A stretch of DNA of 64,000 bases, taken from contig NZ_VDCZ01000009.1 of assembly GCF_006491645.1 (NCBI RefSeq), positions 62,001 to 126,000 of the forward strand, read 5' to 3'. Shown here piece by piece: positions 53,540 through 61,658 of the stretch. How positions within the stretch are numbered: the first letter of the stretch is position 1; every line of letters starts with the position of its first letter. The stretch comes from Flavobacterium profundi. Lineage in GTDB: Bacteria > Bacteroidota > Bacteroidia > Flavobacteriales > Flavobacteriaceae. The translations under genes were made by a program, and so were the position numbers. The notes beneath the pieces were generated by a model. The model was not told the DNA's origin. It worked only from the letters and a program-made list of their open reading frames with translations, and searched no databases.

Positions 53540-53776
53540 TTATTTGTTTTCTGTGTCAATGTCAACTTCTGTTTTTTTCTCTCCATCTTTAGTTGAGAAC
53601 TCAACACCATCATTACTGATACTTAATGAAGTTCCATCATTTTCTTCCGGTTGTTTCTCTTTTTCGATTACAACGGTTTCCGTCTTTTCCACCACTTGTG
53701 GCTCTTCGTTTTGCTCTTTACAACTTACACTTGCTAAAATAACTAAGGAAGCTATAATTACTGTTACTTTTTTCAT
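53540..53776 (-). CDS. small acidic lipoprotein
   Basis: This 78-residue protein has a lipoprotein signal (MKKVTVIIASLVILASVSC, lipobox Cys19). The mature part is about 60 residues, rich in Glu, Lys and Thr (EKTETVVIEKEKQPEENDGT) and probably disordered. No known family. An open frame on the opposite strand covers the same bases, but the signal peptide and lipobox support this one. It may be an envelope stress or structural lipoprotein, but nothing shows this directly. Confidence 0.68.
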   Translation of the reverse strand: MKKVTVIIASLVILASVSCKEQNEEPQVVEKTETVVIEKEKQPEENDGTSLSISNDGVEFSTKDGEKKTEVDIDTENK

Positions 53777-53929
53777 TACTATTTGTTTTTAAAATTATAG
53801 GTGCAAGATACCTTGGTTTTGGTTCTTAGCCCTTACTTCATTTTTTTTGATTGTTATATAATTCCCATTTTACTCGTATTGTTGATGTTAAGAAAACTTA
53901 TATGATTTAAAAGATTAATTAGAATAATG

Positions 53930-53937
53930 TATTTTTG
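53930..53937 (+). promoter_or_regulatory. -7 element (TATTTTTG) of miaE
   Basis: TATTTTTG matches TAnnTTTG and lies 18 bases before the chosen ATG 53956, arguing against the longer frame starting at 53935. Confidence 0.5.
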
Positions 53938-53955
53938 TACTCCAAATACAAAACC

Positions 53956-54537
53956 ATGTTTCGATTAAAATTACCAACCGACCCAAGATGGGCTAATATA
54001 GCTGAAGGAAATTTAGAGGAAATTCTAACGGATCATGCGTGGTGCGAACAAAAAGCAGCTTCTAATGCAATTATGTTGATTACCATGTTGCCAGAATTTA
54101 CTGAAATTACAACTGAACTGACCAAAATTGCAAAAGAAGAATTGGATCATTTTGAACAGGTTCACGAAATTATAAAGGCAAGAGGTTGGGTTTTAGGTCG
54201 CGAAAGAAAAGACAGTTATGTGAACGATTTATTCAAATTCATGAAACCAGGTAATCGGAAACATATCATAGTGGAACGGATGCTTTTTGCAGCCATGATT
54301 GAAGCTAGAAGTTGTGAACGATTTAAAGTATTGTCTGAAAATATCAAAGATCAAGAACTAGCAACTTTTTACAGGGAATTAATGATTTCTGAAGCCAATC
54401 ATTATACTGCATTTTTACAATTTGCACATGATCTAGCAGAAAAAGGCTACGATGTAAAAAAACGTTGGGAAGAATGGTTGGAACACGAAGCGAAAGTAAT
54501 TGCTAGTTATGGAACAGGTGAAGCGATACATGGGTAG
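53956..54537 (+). CDS. miaE: tRNA-(ms2io6A)-hydroxylase
   Basis: MiaE hydroxylates the isopentenyl side chain of the modified A37 in tRNA, using a di-iron centre. This 193-residue ferritin-like protein has the iron-ligand segments KEELDHFEQVHEIIKARG, AAMIEARSCERFKVL and LMISEANHYTAFLQFAHDLA, plus a first-helix Glu around DHAWCEQKAASNAI. The N-terminus MFRLKLPTDPRWANIAEGN is the family signature. It needs the upstream modifications by MiaA and MiaB, encoded elsewhere. Confidence 0.95.
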   Translation: MFRLKLPTDPRWANIAEGNLEEILTDHAWCEQKAASNAIMLITMLPEFTEITTELTKIAKEELDHFEQVHEIIKARGWVLGRERKDSYVNDLFKFMKPGNRKHIIVERMLFAAMIEARSCERFKVLSENIKDQELATFYRELMISEANHYTAFLQFAHDLAEKGYDVKKRWEEWLEHEAKVIASYGTGEAIHG

Positions 54538-54605
54538 TTTATAGCTAACGGTTCTCAGTTTACAGTTTTTTAACTTAGCTTGCACCAACAACCGACAACT
54601 AATCT

Positions 54606-55838
54606 CTAATTCCCATTCTTCAACGCAATCCACTTGCTCATGTACTTGGTGCTTTGCAAAGTTTGATGTTGGAATACTTGTCCTAAAAAATTTTGAAGGC
54701 GATGTTGTTTCAGATGTTGATTCAAGTGATTGACTTTGGTTATACAATCGGTTTCAAATAAAGTTTTTGTGAATCTTTGGTTAATAATTGCAATTCCGTT
54801 GAGTTGTGCTTGTTTCCAAATGACCTCATTTTGATATAAAGCAATGGCTTTCTGTACAAACTCTTCTTCGGTTTGGGTAATAAATCCGTTCCAATTTAAA
54901 TTTCCATGCATTCCTTCAGCGCCTATTTCAGTTGTAAGATTGGGTAAACCGAATTGCATACTTTCTAATAATTTGCCTTTCAAACCCGCACCATAAGGAA
55001 TTGGAGCCAATAAAACTTTACTCGAATTAAAAACTGTAGCAACATCTAAAGCTCGTCCTTTTATTAAAAATCCTTCTTTTTCGTTATGCAATTGTTGGGC
55101 TTTTTGGGTTGCGTACGAACCGTAAACATGTAATTCAGCTTCAGGAAGGGCTTTTTTAATCGATTTCCAGCATTTTTTGAGTTGGAGCACTGTTTGCCAA
55201 TTCGGCTCGTGTAAAAAGTTGCCTATACTTATAAAATGACTTCTTTGTGAAAATGGAGGTATTTCATTTGTAAAGTTTTCTGAAATGGGTTCCACCAAAA
55301 AAGGCAAGTACTGTAAAATAGAAGTGTTAACTTGAAAGGTTTCAGTAAGTAATTCCATTTCGTATTCGGAAATAATCAAATTCAAATCGCAACGATGCAT
55401 CGCTGCAAATTCTCTTTTAAAAACATCTGAGAGGTAATCTTCAAAAACCAATTCCCGATTTTGTTTGTATGCTGTTTCTCTGGCTTTTCTTAAAAAATGT
55501 ACATCTTCCGTATCTAAAATTCGCAAAGCATCAGGACACTGTTCGGCTACTCGCCAACCGTATTGTTCTTCCATCATAAAGCGATCAAAAAGTATAATAG
55601 AAGGTTGTAAGGTTTGGATTAAGGTATCAAAGCTATCCTCATTCAATTCAATCGAATAACAATCAATATCTTGCGATTCTAATGGGGAACTAAACTCTGA
55701 TTTTTTTGCAGAAGATAAAAAACTGATGCTATAATTGTCTTTTTGAAACAAAGCAATGAGTTGTAGCATTCGGCTTCCTGCAGCCGTTGAATTCGGTTCA
55801 GGCCAAACGGTTCCTATAATGACAAGGTGTTTTTGCAT
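54606..55838 (-). CDS. glycosyltransferase (GT-B fold, family 4/1-like)
   Basis: This 410-residue protein starts with a Rossmann-like N-domain (VIIGTVWPEPNSTAAGSRML). The nucleotide-sugar-binding C-domain has HFISIGNFLHEPNWQTVLQL, EAELHVYGSYATQKAQQL and LAPIPYGAGLKGKLLESMQF, followed by GLPNLTTEIGAEGM. That last block is the acceptor/donor signature of GT4-like enzymes. The substrate is unknown. No polysaccharide cluster surrounds it. A minus-strand TAAATTTG (55850-55843) is a plausible -7 box just 4 bases before the ATG. Confidence 0.85.
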   Translation of the reverse strand: MQKHLVIIGTVWPEPNSTAAGSRMLQLIALFQKDNYSISFLSSAKKSEFSSPLESQDIDCYSIELNEDSFDTLIQTLQPSIILFDRFMMEEQYGWRVAEQCPDALRILDTEDVHFLRKARETAYKQNRELVFEDYLSDVFKREFAAMHRCDLNLIISEYEMELLTETFQVNTSILQYLPFLVEPISENFTNEIPPFSQRSHFISIGNFLHEPNWQTVLQLKKCWKSIKKALPEAELHVYGSYATQKAQQLHNEKEGFLIKGRALDVATVFNSSKVLLAPIPYGAGLKGKLLESMQFGLPNLTTEIGAEGMHGNLNWNGFITQTEEEFVQKAIALYQNEVIWKQAQLNGIAIINQRFTKTLFETDCITKVNHLNQHLKQHRLQNFLGQVFQHQTLQSTKYMSKWIALKNGN

Positions 55839-55895
55839 AAGGCAAATTTAAAATTTAGAACCTAGAATTTAGAAGGAAATGAATATTTTTTTGTG

Positions 55896-55926
55896 ATTCG
55901 TAATTCGTAATTGATAATTCGTAATT
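55896..55926. repeat. 7-bp tandem repeat (ATTCGTA) in the Nudix promoter
   Basis: Four 7-base units (ATTCGTA, ATTCGTA, ATTGATA, ATTCGTA) and a partial fifth run from 55896 to about 55926. They lie between a possible -33 TTTG (55890-55893) and a TAATTTTG -7 box (55922-55929). Repeat number would set the spacing between the two boxes. Confidence 0.75.
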
Positions 55927-55929
55927 TTG
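55922..55929 (+). promoter_or_regulatory. -7 element (TAATTTTG) of the Nudix gene
   Basis: TAATTTTG matches TAnnTTTG, 18 bases before the ATG at 55948. It begins inside the last repeat unit. The nearest TTTG upstream is 28 bases away, one 7-bp unit longer than a good spacing. Confidence 0.5.
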
Positions 55930-55947
55930 GAACTATAATTTATTTCC

Positions 55948-56460
55948 ATGTCATTTTTTACTTATTGTCCGAATTGCAAATCCACGCATTTTACTTTTGA
56001 AAACAACTTTAGATTTCAATGTCACGCTTGTGATTTTGTTTATTATCATAATATTGCTGCTGCAGTTGCTGTTATTTTTACATTTGAAGACTCGGTTTTG
56101 TTTACGATTCGAAATGTAGATCCAGATAAAGGCAAACTCGATTTACCAGGAGGTTTTATCGACCCTAAAGAAACAGCGGAAGAAGCGGCTTGTAGAGAAA
56201 TTAAAGAAGAATTGGGAATCACAGTAGCACCAAACGATTTAAAATACATTACCACGTCACCCAACGATTATTTGTATAAGAATGTACCGTATCGTACGAT
56301 GGATATCTTTTACGAATGTCCCTTAGTCTCCAAAACGGTTTCTGTCACTGCTAAAGATGAAATCCAAGATTTAATTTGGATCAATAGAAAACAAATTGAC
56401 TTAGAAAAAATTGCTTTTACTTCTATTCGAAAGGTGATTGAAAGCTATTACATTTATTAA
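55948..56460 (+). CDS. Nudix hydrolase with N-terminal zinc ribbon
   Basis: This 170-residue protein starts with a zinc ribbon of four cysteines: C7, C10, C25 and C28 (FFTYCPNC ... CHACDF). The Nudix box follows at about residues 70-92: GGFIDPKETAEEAACREIKE then ELGI, with all consensus Glu/Arg residues. The zinc ribbon plus Nudix layout resembles NudC-like or ADP-ribose pyrophosphatase relatives. The substrate is unknown. Its stop codon overlaps the convergent SRPBCC gene (TTAA at 56457-56460). Confidence 0.9.
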   Translation: MSFFTYCPNCKSTHFTFENNFRFQCHACDFVYYHNIAAAVAVIFTFEDSVLFTIRNVDPDKGKLDLPGGFIDPKETAEEAACREIKEELGITVAPNDLKYITTSPNDYLYKNVPYRTMDIFYECPLVSKTVSVTAKDEIQDLIWINRKQIDLEKIAFTSIRKVIESYYIY

Positions 56461-57542
56461 TTAACCGAATCTTTTTTCTGTGTCACAACAGGTTTTGGTT
56501 GGGCAACAGGTTGGGTTACTGCTGGTTTTGTAGTTCCAACTGTACTTATAACAGGAATTAAAATTTCAGTAATAAATTCAGAAGGTTGACTGGTAACAGC
56601 ACGACCTTTTTTATGTATTTCTGTAATAGAATAGTTTTTATCCAATTGATACACTTCGTTTTCCGCAATAAAGTCGAGGGCTTTTTTCCAAGCTTCTTTT
56701 CTATGGTAATAACTGCCTTGTAGTGTAATTTTTAAAGCTTGGTATTCTTCTTGAAAATGTCCGGTAATATCACTTAAAGGCGTGGTTAAAATTTCATCTT
56801 CTATAGGAATACAAGCAGCAAAATACAAAGGTTCGCTTTCTAAATTCCAAGAGTTAAATTGGATAAACGGCTCTCCATTCTTTACAATGTCATTTTGTTT
56901 TACAAATTGTTGTACTTTGTTCAAAGCATCATTCGTTTTAATGGAAAATTCAGCTAAACTAGAAGAATCTTTGTGTTGAATATAATAACTGGCTTGAACT
57001 TGAATAACACCGTTCAATAAAATGTTATAACTGCTTAGTTCGTTTACTAAAAAGTCATTAATATCTTCTAAACCTTGTTCTATTTTTGAAGTGTAGATAA
57101 ATTCATTCCCACCTTTTAAAAAACTAAAAAACTTTTCTTTAAAAGATAAATCTCCTTTAATGCCCCAAGTAACTTTGGTAGCTCCATTTACTTCTTCAAA
57201 TTTCCAATATAAGTCGTATTTTTTGTCATTTTCTGCTCTAGACTGAAAAATAGAATCTAAAGGAAAAACTCTTGTGGTAGTAATTTTAGAAGTATTCCAA
57301 GATAAACTGGCACCTTCTCCAAAACTAATTTCAGAAATACTAACTTTTGATTTAGAAGTTAAATCGGGATGCCAACTCGGCCAATTTTTATAATCGTTGA
57401 TGTATTGGTAAACCGTGTTTCTCGGACTTGCAATGGTTTTTTCGCTATGGTAATTAAATTGATTGGGTTGGGTAGCGATAAAGACAATAAAGGCAATAGA
57501 TAGTAGTAATAAAAGTAGAAAAATATATTTTGCTATTCTCAT
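56457..57542 (-). CDS. SRPBCC (polyketide-cyclase-like) and GyrI-like two-domain membrane protein
   Basis: This 361-residue protein starts at ATG 57542. The longer frame from TTG 57569 overlaps the -7 box at 57567-57574, so I reject it. One membrane anchor (about 4-22) precedes an SRPBCC domain (about 30-165: KTIASPRNTVYQYINDYKNW, VTWGIKGDLSFKEKFF). A GyrI/effector-binding-like domain follows (about 185-335: EPFIQFNSWNLESEPLYFAA, ALKITLQGSYYHRKEAWKKA). The C-terminal tail is proline- and valine-rich (about 335-361). The arrangement is common in Bacteroidota. A small-molecule-binding role is likely; no ligand is known. Confidence 0.8.
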   Translation of the reverse strand: MRIAKYIFLLLLLLSIAFIVFIATQPNQFNYHSEKTIASPRNTVYQYINDYKNWPSWHPDLTSKSKVSISEISFGEGASLSWNTSKITTTRVFPLDSIFQSRAENDKKYDLYWKFEEVNGATKVTWGIKGDLSFKEKFFSFLKGGNEFIYTSKIEQGLEDINDFLVNELSSYNILLNGVIQVQASYYIQHKDSSSLAEFSIKTNDALNKVQQFVKQNDIVKNGEPFIQFNSWNLESEPLYFAACIPIEDEILTTPLSDITGHFQEEYQALKITLQGSYYHRKEAWKKALDFIAENEVYQLDKNYSITEIHKKGRAVTSQPSEFITEILIPVISTVGTTKPAVTQPVAQPKPVVTQKKDSVN

Positions 57543-57566
57543 TGTTAGGGAAGATTTGTGGTTTTC

Positions 57567-57574
57567 CAAATATA
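57567..57574 (-). promoter_or_regulatory. -7 element (TATATTTG) of the SRPBCC gene
   Basis: The minus-strand TATATTTG matches TAnnTTTG, 24 bases before ATG 57542. It lies just past the stop of the small gene at 57580. Confidence 0.55.
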
Positions 57575-57579
57575 TAAAA

Positions 57580-57768
57580 TTAATCTTTCAAATAGAATTT
57601 TATAAAAAATAATAAACCTATAAACAGCAAAAAGCCAAATAATATCCAGTAAATACCTCTGTAGTGTGATTTTAATTCTTTTACATCTTTACGATACACA
57701 TAAATCATGGTTGCAATGAAGACAATTACAAAAAATAAAGCAAAATACCATTGACCTGTTGAAAACAT
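57580..57768 (-). CDS. small two-helix membrane protein
   Basis: This 62-residue protein starts at ATG 57768 (MFSTGQWYFALFFVIVFIAT); the frame remains open 17 codons further upstream without a better start. It has two membrane helices (about 8-25 and 43-59) separated by a charged loop with YRKDVKELKSHYRG. No family is recognised. It stands alone between the divergent MazG-like gene and the SRPBCC gene promoter. Confidence 0.62.
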   Translation of the reverse strand: MFSTGQWYFALFFVIVFIATMIYVYRKDVKELKSHYRGIYWILFGFLLFIGLLFFIKFYLKD

Positions 57769-57843
57769 AATTATAAATTTTTTACAAAAGTAAGAAATGA
57801 AAAAAGCAATTAAATACATTTACCAAAATAAAATGGAATAAAA

Positions 57844-58227
57844 ATGAAAAAACAATTAGACGCTGTGGCTTTATTTCACACTACTTATGGTTTAGGTGTT
57901 AGTAACGAATTGAAAGCTGATCTAGGCGAGAAAAAAAACCAATTGCGCTTCGAATTAATGAAAGAAGAAAATGAAGAATATTTAGAAGCGGTTCAAAATA
58001 ATGATATAGTTGAAATTGCCGATGCACTAGGCGATATGTTATACATACTTTGTGGTACCATTTTGGAACATGGTTTGCAACATAAAATCGAAGAAGTCTT
58101 TGACGAAATTCAAAGAAGTAATATGAGTAAACTAGGTGAAGATGGTAAACCCATTTATAGAGAAGATGGTAAAGTAATGAAAGGACCTAATTACTTTAAA
58201 CCAAATTTCGAACCTATTTTGAAATAA
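57844..58227 (+). CDS. MazG/HisE-like nucleotide pyrophosphohydrolase
   Basis: This 127-residue all-alpha protein has the MazG-superfamily metal motif, with acidic pairs in ELMKEENEEYLEAVQNND (EExxE) and VEIADALGDMLYILCGTILE (ExxD). It also shows the closing DEIQRSNMSKLGEDGKPIYR and EDGKVMKGPNYFKP. Family members hydrolyse non-canonical or excess NTPs to NMP and pyrophosphate. It could act in house-cleaning. The last turn PNYFKPNFEPIL is typical of this branch in Bacteroidota. Confidence 0.9.
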   Translation: MKKQLDAVALFHTTYGLGVSNELKADLGEKKNQLRFELMKEENEEYLEAVQNNDIVEIADALGDMLYILCGTILEHGLQHKIEEVFDEIQRSNMSKLGEDGKPIYREDGKVMKGPNYFKPNFEPILK

Positions 58228-58289
58228 TTAGGTTTATTTAGGAGCACTTATTTTGCATTTATAAGAAAACTCTACCCGCTATCCGTTGT

Positions 58290-58352
58290 ATCTTTTTTAT
58301 TTTTCTTTTGCAACTAATTTATTATCCATGTAAAAGAAAAATAAAAAAGGAT
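58290..58352. repeat. large imperfect inverted repeat, about 23-bp arms
   Basis: The arm at 58290-58312 (ATCTTTTTTATTTTTCTTTT then GCA) is nearly the reverse complement of 58329-58352, with one inserted base and one mismatch near the loop. The similarity weakly continues outward, CCCGCTATCC at about 58276 against GATAGTAGTGGC-type sequence to about 58375. It lies after the MazG-like gene and before the convergent propeller gene. It could be a bidirectional terminator or a dispersed intergenic element. Confidence 0.75.
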
Positions 58353-58401
58353 GCCACTACTATCGGGGCTCAATTGACGATTTGTTTTAAAGTTGCTATT
58401 T

Positions 58402-59478
58402 TTACCAAGGACCATTCTTCGTCACTGGAATAAAAGTTCCATTTTCCAATCGGGAAGCACCACCAAATCCTACCAACCATAATCTTTCTTTTTGATCTTT
58501 GTAAATTTCAAAAGGAACAGGTCTTTTAATACCTTCTTCTTCTTTTTGCTCAAATTCTTTCAGTTCTTTACCATCATAGGTATATAAAAAATGTTGGTTG
58601 GCAACAATCCAAATCGTTCCGTCTTTAGCTTCAGCAACACTTCCTATTCCTTTGCCAATTTCAATTTTTACACGAGTTAGATTTTGGGCAACACCCTCTT
58701 TTGCAACATACAAACCTTCTTTGGTAGAAATCCATAAATTACCTTTACTATCTTCAAAAAGCTTAGTTACAAAAGGCGTTGTAATACCGAATTGTTTCGA
58801 TTCGTTTACCAATTGATTATCGGTATAAGAAAAAAGACCTGCATTGGAAGCAATCCATATTTTTCCGTTATGATCTTCTAAAATAGCATGAATCATTTTG
58901 GTACTGGAAATACCAACAGAAGTATCTTTCACACCTTCAGGCAATTCTAACGTAGTAAATGTTGTACCATCAAAAATACAAAGGCCATCAATCGTTCCAA
59001 TCCATATTTTATCTTGCGCATCAACCGCAATACACCAAGTATCAGTACTTATCAAACCATCCGATTTGTAATAATTATGAACCGTTTCTCCTTTAATACT
59101 ACTAATGCCGTCCGTATGTGCTATCCAAATCGTACCGTCTTTTGCTTCAGAAAACGCTTTAACCGTAACTCCTTTTCCAGTTTCACTTTGAATGCCAGCC
59201 ATAGACAGTAACAGGTTATTGTCGAATTTAAAAGCACCGCCTTCACCACCAAACCAAAGTATCCCTTTGCTATCTTGAAAAATGGTGCGTACCACTTGAC
59301 TAATAGGACCGTTGCTTACAAAAGAAAAAGGAGCCGTATTATTTGGCGTAACTAGTTGTTCTTTTTTTATGGAATCTGTTGCAGTGGTTTTATTTACCGA
59401 CTCCTTTTTATGCTGTCCTGTACATGATTGCAAAAGAAAGGTAAGAAGGAAAGTGTATAAGAGAATATTTTTGGTCAT
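58402..59478 (-). CDS. orphan seven-repeat sensor-type beta-propeller lipoprotein
   Basis: This 358-residue protein has a lipobox Cys19 (LLTFLLQSC). Seven repeats of the two-component-regulator propeller type follow (D/A-x-K-G-x-[IL]-W-[IF] pattern): SKGILWFGGEGG, KDGTIWIAHTDGI, QDKIWIGTIDGL, NGKIWIASNAGL, KGNLWISTKEGL, KDGTIWIVANQHF and KERLWLVGFGGA. One seven-bladed propeller is therefore complete. There is no Y_Y_Y, membrane, kinase or DNA-binding part, unlike the PUL regulator at 2123. It may sense a ligand for a separate partner, or work as a binding protein. Its leader is shared with the gene at 59815. Confidence 0.87.
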   Translation of the reverse strand: MTKNILLYTFLLTFLLQSCTGQHKKESVNKTTATDSIKKEQLVTPNNTAPFSFVSNGPISQVVRTIFQDSKGILWFGGEGGAFKFDNNLLLSMAGIQSETGKGVTVKAFSEAKDGTIWIAHTDGISSIKGETVHNYYKSDGLISTDTWCIAVDAQDKIWIGTIDGLCIFDGTTFTTLELPEGVKDTSVGISSTKMIHAILEDHNGKIWIASNAGLFSYTDNQLVNESKQFGITTPFVTKLFEDSKGNLWISTKEGLYVAKEGVAQNLTRVKIEIGKGIGSVAEAKDGTIWIVANQHFLYTYDGKELKEFEQKEEEGIKRPVPFEIYKDQKERLWLVGFGGASRLENGTFIPVTKNGPW

Positions 59479-59499
59479 ATAAATTGAATTAATGCGATT

Positions 59500-59709
59500 T
59501 TACTTTTTATATTTTATAAATAGTATAGACGAAATCACAGTTAAAATAAAGATTGCGATGGTTCCAAAAAGAATTAAATCAATCCAAAACATAACATTGT
59601 TAAACTCTGGAGCAACTTTCTTTAATAAGTTTTCAGATCCAAAGAATAAGGTAACTGTTAAAACAAGAAATATTAAAAAATGAATTGCAATTATTTTTCT
59701 TTTTTTCAT
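59500..59709 (-). CDS. small two-helix membrane protein
   Basis: This 69-residue protein starts at ATG 59709 (MKKRKIIAIHFLIFLVLTVT); 9 more codons are open upstream. Two membrane helices span about residues 5-24 and 42-66, with SENLLKKVAPEFNNVMFWID between them. No known domain. It lies 21 bases before the propeller lipoprotein gene on the same strand and could be co-transcribed with it. Confidence 0.6.
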   Translation of the reverse strand: MKKRKIIAIHFLIFLVLTVTLFFGSENLLKKVAPEFNNVMFWIDLILFGTIAIFILTVISSILFIKYKK

Positions 59710-59814
59710 TTTCTCTGATGTATAGCAATAGAACAAAACATTCTGAATAAAAATATAAATTCCGTAAATATAGTTTTTAAACGATCATCTTATATGCTGT
59801 TAAATATGTGTTAC

Positions 59815-60780
59815 TTATTCCATTCGTTGATGTCTGGAAGAAATATATTTTTCACCGTCAAAAAACAATAGTGCATCCCACATGACATCTGTTTCTGGTT
59901 CAACAAAACCTGCCAAAATATAAGGGTAATTGTTTTTAGTTACAGGTAAAATTTTTAAACTAATTATGTTTTCTGGATATTCATTTTTATAAAGGATTTT
60001 AAAAGCCTTGTTTTCGGATAACACAATATAAGCATAATCATTTGAATTAACTACTGAAATTGTTGTGTTATTTTCCAATTGAATATGTACATTTTGTTGA
60101 TTATAGAATGCATCTAAACTAGTATTAAGTTCATTTAGAATTTTTTGTGTAAAAGTTGTATCCTTAAAGACGGTAAATTTAGATTTTTGTAAAATTTCAT
60201 TATAATTACTAATGCAATAATAATCCTCTGATTCTATTTTCTTTTCTGTTTGATACACCGCAATAAAACAAGGCGAAATGTTTTTATTTAAATATTCTAC
60301 ATGTAAGAATGTTGCATCAGAAATAAAATGATGTTCGTTGTCATATATTTTAAGTTTTGAAAGTCCACTAAGATCGAAGTTATTATTAGAATGACGAGCT
60401 GAGAACACTAACCTGTTCGTATCATCATCTTGATAAATTAAAGAGTCAGCTAATTTTTCAATTTTTGTATATTCGTTATAATCAATGCTGTCTTTATGAA
60501 AATAGAGTTCAATATAAATTTCATTTTCATTTTCATTTGAAAAATTAAATTGCTTTACAAAACCTATGTAATGTTTGTTTTCATTTAAAGTATTTGAAAT
60601 GGGTGTGTTATTTTGATTATCAGAATTAATTGAACTGGTTGTATTTGTTGAGATTTTTCTTTCTGTTTTTATCGAATCTGTTATAATTGATTTGGGTATA
60701 GAAGAATTCCTTTTATTTTCTTTACAAGATTGCAAAAGAAAGGGGATAAGGAGAATGTATAAGAGAATATTTTTAATCAT
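59815..60780 (-). CDS. lipoprotein of unknown function with a leader matching the propeller lipoprotein
   Basis: This 321-residue protein has a lipobox Cys19 (LLIPFLLQSC). A low-complexity Ser/Thr/Asn linker follows, to about residue 65 (NTTSSINSDNQNNTPISNTL). The mature domain (about 70-321) has no recognised family; it is mixed alpha/beta, with FVKQFNFSNENENEIYIELY and ILAGFVEPETDVMWDALLFF near the end. Residues 1-45 and their DNA strongly resemble the start of the propeller lipoprotein gene at 58402, while the rest does not. This looks like a shared or transferred leader. Confidence 0.7.
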   Translation of the reverse strand: MIKNILLYILLIPFLLQSCKENKRNSSIPKSIITDSIKTERKISTNTTSSINSDNQNNTPISNTLNENKHYIGFVKQFNFSNENENEIYIELYFHKDSIDYNEYTKIEKLADSLIYQDDDTNRLVFSARHSNNNFDLSGLSKLKIYDNEHHFISDATFLHVEYLNKNISPCFIAVYQTEKKIESEDYYCISNYNEILQKSKFTVFKDTTFTQKILNELNTSLDAFYNQQNVHIQLENNTTISVVNSNDYAYIVLSENKAFKILYKNEYPENIISLKILPVTKNNYPYILAGFVEPETDVMWDALLFFDGEKYISSRHQRME

Positions 60781-60791
60781 GATAAATAAAT

Positions 60792-61310
60792 TTAATCTTT
60801 ATTAGTCCAGCCAATTGGTGTGTTGAAGTTGCAATTTATAGAAATTCTTATAGAATTATTTTCATAAAATATTTTTCTAAATCGATAATCGTAAATGGAA
60901 CCACTGGTTTCTCTCATTTGATAAGCAATGCTATGACCATTCTTATCTTCATAAATAGTTAAATCTTTCCAACGATTTATTGCACCATTTTTGGAAAGTG
61001 CAAATGAGATATTATAAATAACAAGGAGTAAATAAGGAATAAGAAGTAGTATAGTAACACTTAATAAGATTGCGTTTATTTTTCCAGGTTTTAATTTTTT
61101 TAAGCGAATAAAAAGGAAACAAAAGAGTAAAACAATGGAAAGCGAAACACAACCTCTTGCTATTCTTTCAGAAGTATACTCTTTGAACTCAATTGGAAAT
61201 CCAATGAATAATAATACAATTAAGATTATGAGAATAATGGATAGGATAGGAAAAGGTTTGTGCATTAAATTGTATCGTTTAAAGAAGTTAGATTTTGGTG
61301 AGTTGTTCAT
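60792..61310 (-). CDS. membrane protein of unknown function
   Basis: This 172-residue protein starts at ATG 61310, inside the last codons of the zinc-ribbon gene (23-base overlap). A longer frame is open to 61388. It has a basic N-terminus, then membrane helices at about 20-40, 50-68 and 80-103. A soluble C-terminal part follows (about 110-172: DLTIYEDKNGHSIAYQMRET, NNSIRISINCNFNTPIGW). It probably forms an operon with the zinc-ribbon gene upstream and the lipoprotein gene 11 bases downstream. Confidence 0.65.
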   Translation of the reverse strand: MNNSPKSNFFKRYNLMHKPFPILSIILIILIVLLFIGFPIEFKEYTSERIARGCVSLSIVLLFCFLFIRLKKLKPGKINAILLSVTILLLIPYLLLVIYNISFALSKNGAINRWKDLTIYEDKNGHSIAYQMRETSGSIYDYRFRKIFYENNSIRISINCNFNTPIGWTNKD

Positions 61311-61650
61311 TACCATAACCACAACTGGCGCAATATTTTGCTTGAGGTGTTCTAAAGGGTTTAGTACAGTTTGGACAATCCATACCATGCTGACTACTTA
61401 CATGGTGAAAAATGGCATTTGGATTGGGTTCATATACACCTGTTAGTAAACGATACATTTCAACAAAGTATCTAAATTTTTCAAATGTCTCCAAATGTTC
61501 TAGCCATATATAATTTGTATAATTTCTTTTAATTAATTCTTCTTCAACAACTTTTTTTCCACCAAATAAAGCTGCTTGACACAAACTGAATTCGGCATCA
61601 GAAAGCATTTTGACTTTCGTATTGCAACGCCAACAAAATTTTTCTTCCAT
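61288..61650 (-). CDS. small protein with two zinc-ribbon CxxC pairs
   Basis: This 120-residue protein starts with KFCWRCNTK (CxxC at residues 6-9). Near the C-terminus come two more pairs, MDCPNCTKP and KYCASCGYGNE, which look like a double zinc ribbon. The middle is helical (about 15-75). A nucleic-acid-binding or scaffold role would fit, but no family is recognised. It starts 8 bases after the mscS stop and overlaps the next gene, so it is part of a minus-strand operon. Confidence 0.7.
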   Translation of the reverse strand: MEEKFCWRCNTKVKMLSDAEFSLCQAALFGGKKVVEEELIKRNYTNYIWLEHLETFEKFRYFVEMYRLLTGVYEPNPNAIFHHVSSQHGMDCPNCTKPFRTPQAKYCASCGYGNEQLTKI

Positions 61651-61658
61651 ATAAAATT

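Noticed and set aside
53544..53792. Plus-strand 82-aa open frame
   Set aside because: It is antisense to the small lipoprotein gene, which has a clear lipobox; Ser/Thr/Val-rich shadow frame.
54538..54605. Small RNA or gene between miaE and the glycosyltransferase
   Set aside because: Only 68 bases between convergent stops, with no hairpin or open frame worth calling.
58290..58352. Insertion sequence or MITE ends
   Set aside because: No transposase, no target-site duplication seen; recorded only as an inverted repeat.
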